Below, in pieces: positions 57,643 to 64,000 of a stretch of 64,000 bases of DNA. The DNA is taken from assembly GCF_033807715.1 (NCBI RefSeq), contig NC_084587.1, positions 14,303,017-14,367,016 on the forward strand, read 5' to 3'. The notes below the pieces were generated by a model. It was not told the origin of the DNA. It worked only from the letters and a program-made list of their open reading frames with translations, and ran no database searches. This stretch comes from Cololabis saira. Lineage: Eukaryota; Chordata; Actinopteri; Beloniformes; Belonidae. Both the position numbers and the translations under genes were made by a program. Numbering within the stretch: position 1 is the stretch's first letter; the number at the start of each line of letters is the position of its first letter.

Positions 57643-58007
57643 CAGGACTGTCTCAGAAAATTAGAATATTGTGAAATCCTTTATTTTCTGTAATGCAATT
57701 AAAAAAAACTAAAATGTCATACATTCTGGATTCATTACAAATCAACTGAAATATTGCAAGCCTTTTATTATTTTAATATTGCTGATTATGGCTTACAGTT
57801 TAAGATTAAGATTCCTAGAATATTCTAATTTTTTGAGATAGGATATTTGAGTTTTCTTAAGCTGTAAGCCATGATCAGCAATATTAAAATAATAAAAGGC
57901 TTGCAATATTTCAGTTGATTTTTAATGAATCCAGAGTGTATGACATTTTTGCATTACAGAAAATAAAAAACTTTATCACAATATTCTAATTTTCTGAGAC
58001 AGTCTTG
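57643..58007. mobile_element. Near-perfect foldback MITE, 365 bp, TA-flanked
   Basis: Begins caggactgtctcagaaaatt and ends aattttctgagacagtcttg, with TA on each side. The two halves are reverse complements across almost the whole length, for example 'gcaagccttttattatttta' against 'taaaataataaaaggcttgc'. Tc1/mariner-type target site. Confidence 0.85.
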
Positions 58008-60119
58008 TAGAGGTTATGAAAAAAAGGAAGATTCGAGAATGTGTTTGTTTTGTTCTTGGTGTCCCCTGTGCCAGTACTGTACTGTAAATACGGGTTACGC
58101 ATGTATCCGTGCCCACAGATAGCCGGACATGTACAAGCAGCACAAATCCAGTACAATTGGTAAAGTTACTGAAGGTCTAGGAAGTTCCTGATATCAGTCA
58201 GGATGATTTATCTGAGTAAACAGCAACGGCTGGCGAAATCCCAGCTTTTGCTGCAGAGTAGAGAGCTGTAATAAAGCCCACGCTCTGTATCTCTGCATAT
58301 AACCGCCTGGATGCCTGGACATATATGAAAAAATACACAGAAAATTATAATTTTTAAGATGCAAAGTTTTTTTTTTCTTTTTAGATGTTAAAATGTAAAA
58401 GTCTTCTAATTAATATTTTTTTGTACCTATATTGATACATTAGGTAATTGTATTTTTCTATTTACTGTACCTCTTTTCTTTTTAGAATTTTTTAAATTGC
58501 TTACATTTTTTTTATTACATTTTTTGATTCTGTGGGTTCGTGCAGAAATGTCAAAAAGGTGTATATTTGACATCAGATATCAAGGGGTTAACCATGCATC
58601 CTCTGACCCGACAGCACCGGAGACCAACGGTTATGGCATCTAAAATAAATAAAACTGAAAGCAAATAAATAAATTAGTTAACATCTGGCCAACAAATAGA
58701 AATACACAGACGGTTTCAGACGAAGAACAGCGAGTCGACTAGATTTACAAAACTTCACCTTTCACATATTGAACATTTCTGAGGACGTTATAGCCGACAC
58801 AACTTAAAAGGAACCGACGCAGAAAACACTAGTTTCAATACCAGCGCTCTGAAATAAGTCCGTACATTTATGACTGGACTGGAACAGGTTTGTTGACAAA
58901 ACTGGCAAAGACAGAATTAGAAAGTGGACATCTTTATTGCAGGATCAAAACCAGAAACAAAAGATACTGATACATCACATAAAGTCCAGCAAGAAGATAA
59001 GTTCAGAACTGCATTTGTTCTCATAGCTCTCGCAAACAAGTAAAAACCAGTCCAATATCTGTTACCCAGGTCCGCTCCGTTGCTCGGTTGCACTCGTTTT
59101 CTCTTTTCCGCTTCCTTTGACACAAAGAGTGAAAGGAGAACAGTGATCCAACTAGTGTTTGTTTGTTTTTAAGCAAAGCAGACTGGATTGTGTTCAATAC
59201 AACAAACCTCAAGATACTCATTTATTCCGGTAAGATGGAGAGTAAACACTGAAGTACGCCGTATGTATCCCAGGAGGAGGGAAAAGAGAGAAAAACAAAA
59301 GATGTACAGCTGAGTCACTGATGCTGGAGTGTGTTATGTTGACTTAATGAGAGGCTGGAAGCCGGCATCACCAGAGGGATCCAGGCCGGTTCAGGCCGGG
59401 CTACAAAGTCAGAGAAAAGGATTCCAGGACTTGTTGATGAAAAATGTCGGAAGAAATGAGATTTTTCAATTTTATGGTGGAAAAGTTGTTGCTTTAGAGG
59501 CTTATTCAGACTGAAAGCCCAAAAACACTCTTGGACGATCCAGACTGGACCCACATTCAAGGATGAAAGGACACATTTTGCTGGATTTTTGCTAAATGGA
59601 TTTCAGAGCATCTTGTGGATCACAGAAAATACACTTAGTTTTCACTTTTCTATTTATACTTGCTGGAACTTTTCACAAAAGACAATTTGGTTTTACTCGA
59701 CTGTCCATGTTGCCGTTATTCAGGGGTAGACTGAGGTGGATGATGAACACGTACGATTCCAGCTGGCAGAACCGTGCACGACTCCAGCTGGTCTTCACCT
59801 CATGTTTGACCTTCAGTGTCACTGAATCAAACTGGTGTTGTTGTTGTTGCTGCTGCTAGGAAATATGCTGCAAAAACTCATTTCTAAAGCCTTGTAAGAA
59901 GGAAATTAGAAGAATATTTTAGACTATTTTGCTAACTTTTAGGATTCTAGTCAAGAAGATTTTTAAAAACCCCATTGGTAAAGACATAGCTTAAAATAAA
60001 ACATGTTACCTGTATTTATCCCCAAGGGAAATTCTATGATTAACTAGATTTATGCAATATGAGGCTAATTTTTAGATGGGCTGTTTTTGCACTGTAATAA
60101 TAATAATGATAATGTAGAG

Positions 60120-60933
60120 CAGTGGTTCTCAAATGGGGTCCGGGCCCCCCCTGGGGGGGCGCCAGAGATCTCTGAGGGGGCACGAAAGTTTGTCTGCTTT
60201 GAAATTATGCAGTTGTAAAAATGATATTTGTGAATGAGTCCTTCATAAGACATTGTTAGGAATAATTTATGAATGTCTTGAATATTTTTTTTGTTTTTTA
60301 TACACTGGTGACAAACACAGGAAATGATTTCATTCCTTATTATTATATCATTACTCAACATTTAATCTACTCCGACAGGTTGTTAAAGGAAAAATGTTAA
60401 AAAATGTTGGTCTCATATTAAAAGAGACATTTTTCAGAAATATTTGTATGTCCTTTTGTGCGTATTTTATACATTGATGACATTGGAGAAAAACAAAGTC
60501 ATAAAAGGTTGGGAACCACTTAGGGCTGTGTGATTAATCGATTTTAAATCTAAATTCGATTTATTAATCAAGCACTGTTAAAAAAAGGAAAATCGATTTT
60601 CCTCTCTCTTTTTCATATAGCTGGAAAAGAAGAAGAGAGCTGTCTGCATTACAGACAGAGCTCGTCTAGTCATCTTTGTTTGGTCAAGAAAATTGTAAAT
60701 GTTGTCACTTTACTAAACTCAAGGAGGATTTACAGTATCTTTCAATTGCACTTCATTCCCAATAGGGAAATTTGTTTGCTATTTTTCTTTAAAAATAAAG
60801 ATAAAATATTTGAAACAATTTATTCCATTGTCTTTTGTAGTTTTACCAAAAAAATCAAATCGAAAATCGGGTTTTCAGAGAAAAAAATCGGGATTTTATT
60901 TTTGTCCAAAATCGCCCAGCCCTAGAACCACTG
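60120..60933. mobile_element. hAT-like MITE (outer) with perfect 8-bp duplication
   Basis: Begins cagtggttctcaaatggggt and ends ...gttgggaaccactg. It is flanked by ATGTAGAG at 60112-60119 and 60934-60941. Interrupted near its right end by the inner element at 60521-60924. Confidence 0.85.
60521..60924. mobile_element. hAT-like MITE (inner) with perfect 8-bp duplication
   Basis: Begins tagggctgtgtgattaatcg and ends ...atcgcccagcccta. Flanked by GAACCACT at 60513-60520 and 60925-60932, which is itself part of the outer element's terminus. Rich in aaatcgatttt-type sequence. 404 bp, non-coding. Confidence 0.87.
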
Positions 60934-62092
60934 ATGTAGAGAATGGAAATGTAAATGTGGCACATTGTTCTGCAGGTTGAGCTGATGTGGACACAGGTGA
61001 GTTCAGAGGGCTCAGCCTCCTCACTGAATCCGGACTTGCTTCCTTTCACACTTCCTTTGCCTTTTAACCAGCTTAACAGGGTTGAGGGGGCGAAGTCACA
61101 CGCCCTGCTGTGAAAGCAGCGTGGCACGACACCCACCGGCCCTGAAAAATACACACGCATTATTCGCATTCCTAGATTTCATTGCATAAGGGAAAGGTAT
61201 GCACTCAGATCAAAACACTTCAGAGCTGCTATTCAGGTTGTAATTGGGTTTCCTCCACGGCAGTCCTCAGCGCGTGAGGAAGGTATTGATCGCGTGGCAG
61301 GATGGAAGTGGATGCAGACTCCATGTCCTGATTATTCTGCACTGTTCAGTGTGATTGTATTTATGTCAGATGATGCAGGTCCTCACAGACTAAAACGCGC
61401 AGCCATGGAGAGGGAAAGTATCTTTCCCTGCATGCCTGAGCCAGCCTGCCTGTACGGATGGTGAGGGATAGAAAACCCACGCCGCTCCGTCTCTTATCTG
61501 GCCGCTATGCTTTAATATCAGCACTGCAGGACGGGAGAGCTCCCACTCAGGACATCCAACTCTGTAAACAATGCCAACTCCAGCGCAGAAGCTGAAACTA
61601 CTCCCGTGATGATATTTCAAGGGCACTTCTTCTTTTTCTTTTTTTTTCCTGAGCCAGTTTTGACAGGAAGTCAAAACAACCAGTCAGCCAGAGTGACACA
61701 CGAGCTGCTCGCTGCTTTTCTTCTGAGCTTCTGTTAGTGTCTCTCTGAACTTCTACACCCTCTTCCCCGTAGATCTGTAAGAATCACACAGCTGTGGCGC
61801 TCAGCCAGTCTGGATAATTTATTCTGCTCTCACTTTCAGTTGTTGTTCTTACCCTCCTTTTCACTGCTTAGAAGGGTCGGACCGATTAAAGAGGACAGGT
61901 ACGATTACTGTACCAAAAGAAACGTATAATGGTTTGAAGTATTTTTTTTTAAAACCTTTTCTTGGTGCTATCACCGGTATATGAGGGAAACCAAAACTGT
62001 AGACACTCAGATCTTGATTTGTTTATCTCTTTCAAAGGAGATTTGTGTTTGTATTCTTTAAAAGTGGCTACTTTATACCGTCTAAAGTAAAC

Positions 62093-63774
62093 CAGGGGTG
62101 TCAAACTCATTTTGCTTGGCGGGCCGGATTTGACCAATTTTTTTCTCGCGGGCCGCACGCTCAAAATAACAAAAACGGTGCGGAAAATTTTTCTCTAATT
62201 CTTTTCTTTTTACTATTGTTATCTAATCCAATATCAGTTTAGTTAATTTTAAAGGAAATATGCACTTTGTTTACACTCTAATTATGTAAAATATATTTCT
62301 TCAGGATCTTTTCTTGAAATTTCTCGTTTTTTTCAAATTATCTAAGATACTTTTAATATCATTTTACAAAGATAAACAGAAACAAGGATGTTTTTTTATA
62401 TTTAGCTTTTTTATAGGAAATTAAATTAAAAGCAAAATCGTATTATCTTATTACATCTGTTTCTTTGTGATTTAGAGATTTTTCCAGTACAATTAAGTGT
62501 ATTTATTTTTAAAAATTGGTGCGGATATTTACGCCAGTGTGCCGAAAAAGTCAGCACTTATTTTTTAACTGTTTTACTTTGTCACTATCCTCGTATTCAA
62601 AACTGAAATTCTCCAAATAAATATCTTCTATCATCTTTTTTAGCAGTGATATTTTTCCTGCGAAAATATATAATAGTAGCCAGTTAATAAAAATAAACGA
62701 CCGTCTACAAAGAAATAAAATCAGCAAATGCATTCTAGAAAACTAAAAACATGTTGAAAACTGCTCTCTTTGTGGAATTACGATGGATTTGTAGAAGAAA
62801 TATATTATCGGATATGCTGCGATTCATGGCAATCATTCATGCCTTCCTTTTTAGTAAATTAACATTTCGGTTTTTTGCATTGGAAACTTCTCGTGGGCCG
62901 CATGAAAACCTCTCTCGGGCCGCATGCAATTCAATTCAATTTTATTTATATAGCGTCTAATACAACAAAAGTTGTCTCTAGATGCTTTCCAGAGACCCAT
63001 ACCCAGAACATGACCCCCGAGCAGTTATTACATAAACAATGGCAGGTAAAAACTCCCCTTTAGGAGGGAAGAAACCTTGAGCAGGACCTGGATCATAAGG
63101 GGGGACCCTCCTGCCGAGGGCCAGACTGGTGGGTCAGGGACGGCAGCAGCACAGCAGGCAGGTGGAAGCAGCAACGGGATGACCAGGGGTGGGGACCGCA
63201 GGCCAGCACGCAGCTCCCGAAGCTCCGGCCCAATCATCAAGTCCCAGGTTGGGGTGCAGGGTCGGGGAAAGGTTTGAGAAGGGGCAGGGCCAGGGAGAGG
63301 AGTCTTCACGGACAAACCTCTCCCCCGCCTGCCCGGGCCGTTACCCTGCCCCTCTCACTCCCACGCTGCAGGTTCCGGTGTCTGGCAAAGGATGCTGCAA
63401 CATGGACAAAAGAGAGAAAAGGGAGGAGAAGGGGGGGCCAGCACAAGAAACTACAGGAACGACTCTGGCACACTAGAGTTTACACTACCTAGAGATTTAT
63501 CAACACCAGCTAGAAGATTACTAAACACTAACTATAGGCTTTACTAAACATAAATGTTTTAAGTTTAGTTTTAAAGGTGGAGGTGGTGTCAGCCTCCTTA
63601 ACCCAGATTGGAAGTTGGTTCCATAGTAATGGTGCCCTCCAAATCTACATTTGGATACTCTAGGAACTACGAGTAAACCTGCACCCTGAGAACGGAGAGC
63701 TCTGCCAGGAACATAAGGTACTATCAGGTCTATGATGACTATGCAGCCTGCGGGACGCACATTTGACACCCCTG
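62093..63774. mobile_element. hAT-like element split by an L2-like LINE tail
   Basis: The ends caggggtgtcaaactcattt and ...catttgacacccctg are inverted, with 'gcgggccg' motifs at both ends. The inner 62930-63740 is a LINE tail. Target duplication is unclear (aagtaaac versus gtctaaac). Confidence 0.65.
62930..63740 (-). mobile_element. L2-like LINE tail nested in the hAT-like element
   Basis: Starts on the + strand 'caattcaattttatttatat', followed by 'agcgtctaatacaacaaaag' and 'aaactcccctttaggaggga', a common teleost LINE tail. Its far part (ggctttactaaaca...) is shared with 45340-45400. Confidence 0.6.
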
Positions 63775-64000
63775 GTCTAAACTGTTGAACAGAGAAGACA
63801 AGGAAAGCACATGTGAAGTGGTCAGACAGCGGTCGGCCCCATCGCCCCCACAGGGCAGTGAGCAGGGAAGGGGGCGAGGGGCGAGAGGCGAGAGGCGATC
63901 CCAGCCCCGATCAGGACTGTTAGTCCCCAGATGTGCACGTTCCAGATGTTCATGTCTTCAGTAGAATTTGAAAAATGATTTCTAATGTTACGTTTACTCT

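Overview
The window looks like nuclear DNA of a ray-finned fish, most likely a teleost. The reasons are one vertebrate synaptic gene split into short exons by GT-AG introns, and a dense load of repeats typical of teleosts: L2-like LINE tails, a tRNA-derived SINE, Tc1, hAT, Harbinger and TTAA-type elements, solo LTRs, and long AC, TA and GGAA microsatellites. No bacterial-type operon, CRISPR array, rRNA gene or intact viral gene was seen. Most open frames longer than 60 codons are repeat translations or chance. Family names for repeats are from recognition and were not checked against a library. || The only intact protein gene I can support is a Doc2-family gene (double-C2 Ca2+ sensor of exocytosis) on the + strand. 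Seven coding exons were assembled by hand: 27288-27669, 28160-28239, 28746-28820, 37556-37665, 56290-56416, 56620-56676 and 57291-57415. All junction phases agree. They encode 318 residues plus two bases: a Pro/Ser-rich N-terminus, the Munc13-interacting (MID) motif, an acidic linker, a full C2A domain, a short acidic linker and the first part of C2B. The rest of C2B lies beyond the right edge. Introns 3, 4 and 7 (8.7 kb, 18.6 kb and more than 6.5 kb) are packed with transposons. || Left of the gene, 1.2-2.5 kb holds a LINE remnant and 2.7-4.0 kb a decayed Tc1 element. At 4.86-6.03 kb on the - strand are two exons of a broken KMT5A/SETD8-like SET-domain gene, with a GC-rich promoter-like stretch at 6.37-6.51 kb. 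At 14.1-17.2 kb an L2-like LINE on the - strand carries two insertions that have grown into opposed GGAA and CCTT arrays totalling about 1.6 kb. || The rest is a layered transposon landscape. Many insertions show target-site duplications directly: 8 bp for hAT-like elements, 5 bp for a solo LTR, TTAA and TA for others. This lets the order of insertion be read, for example a hAT inside a hAT at 60.1-60.9 kb, a hAT foldback inside a SINE at 51.4-52.3 kb, and an L2 with nested insertions at 40.3-42.9 kb. I found no convincing undescribed biological system. The strongest leads are the inverted GGAA/CCTT arrays, the SET pseudogene with its promoter-like region, and the Doc2 N-terminal extension.
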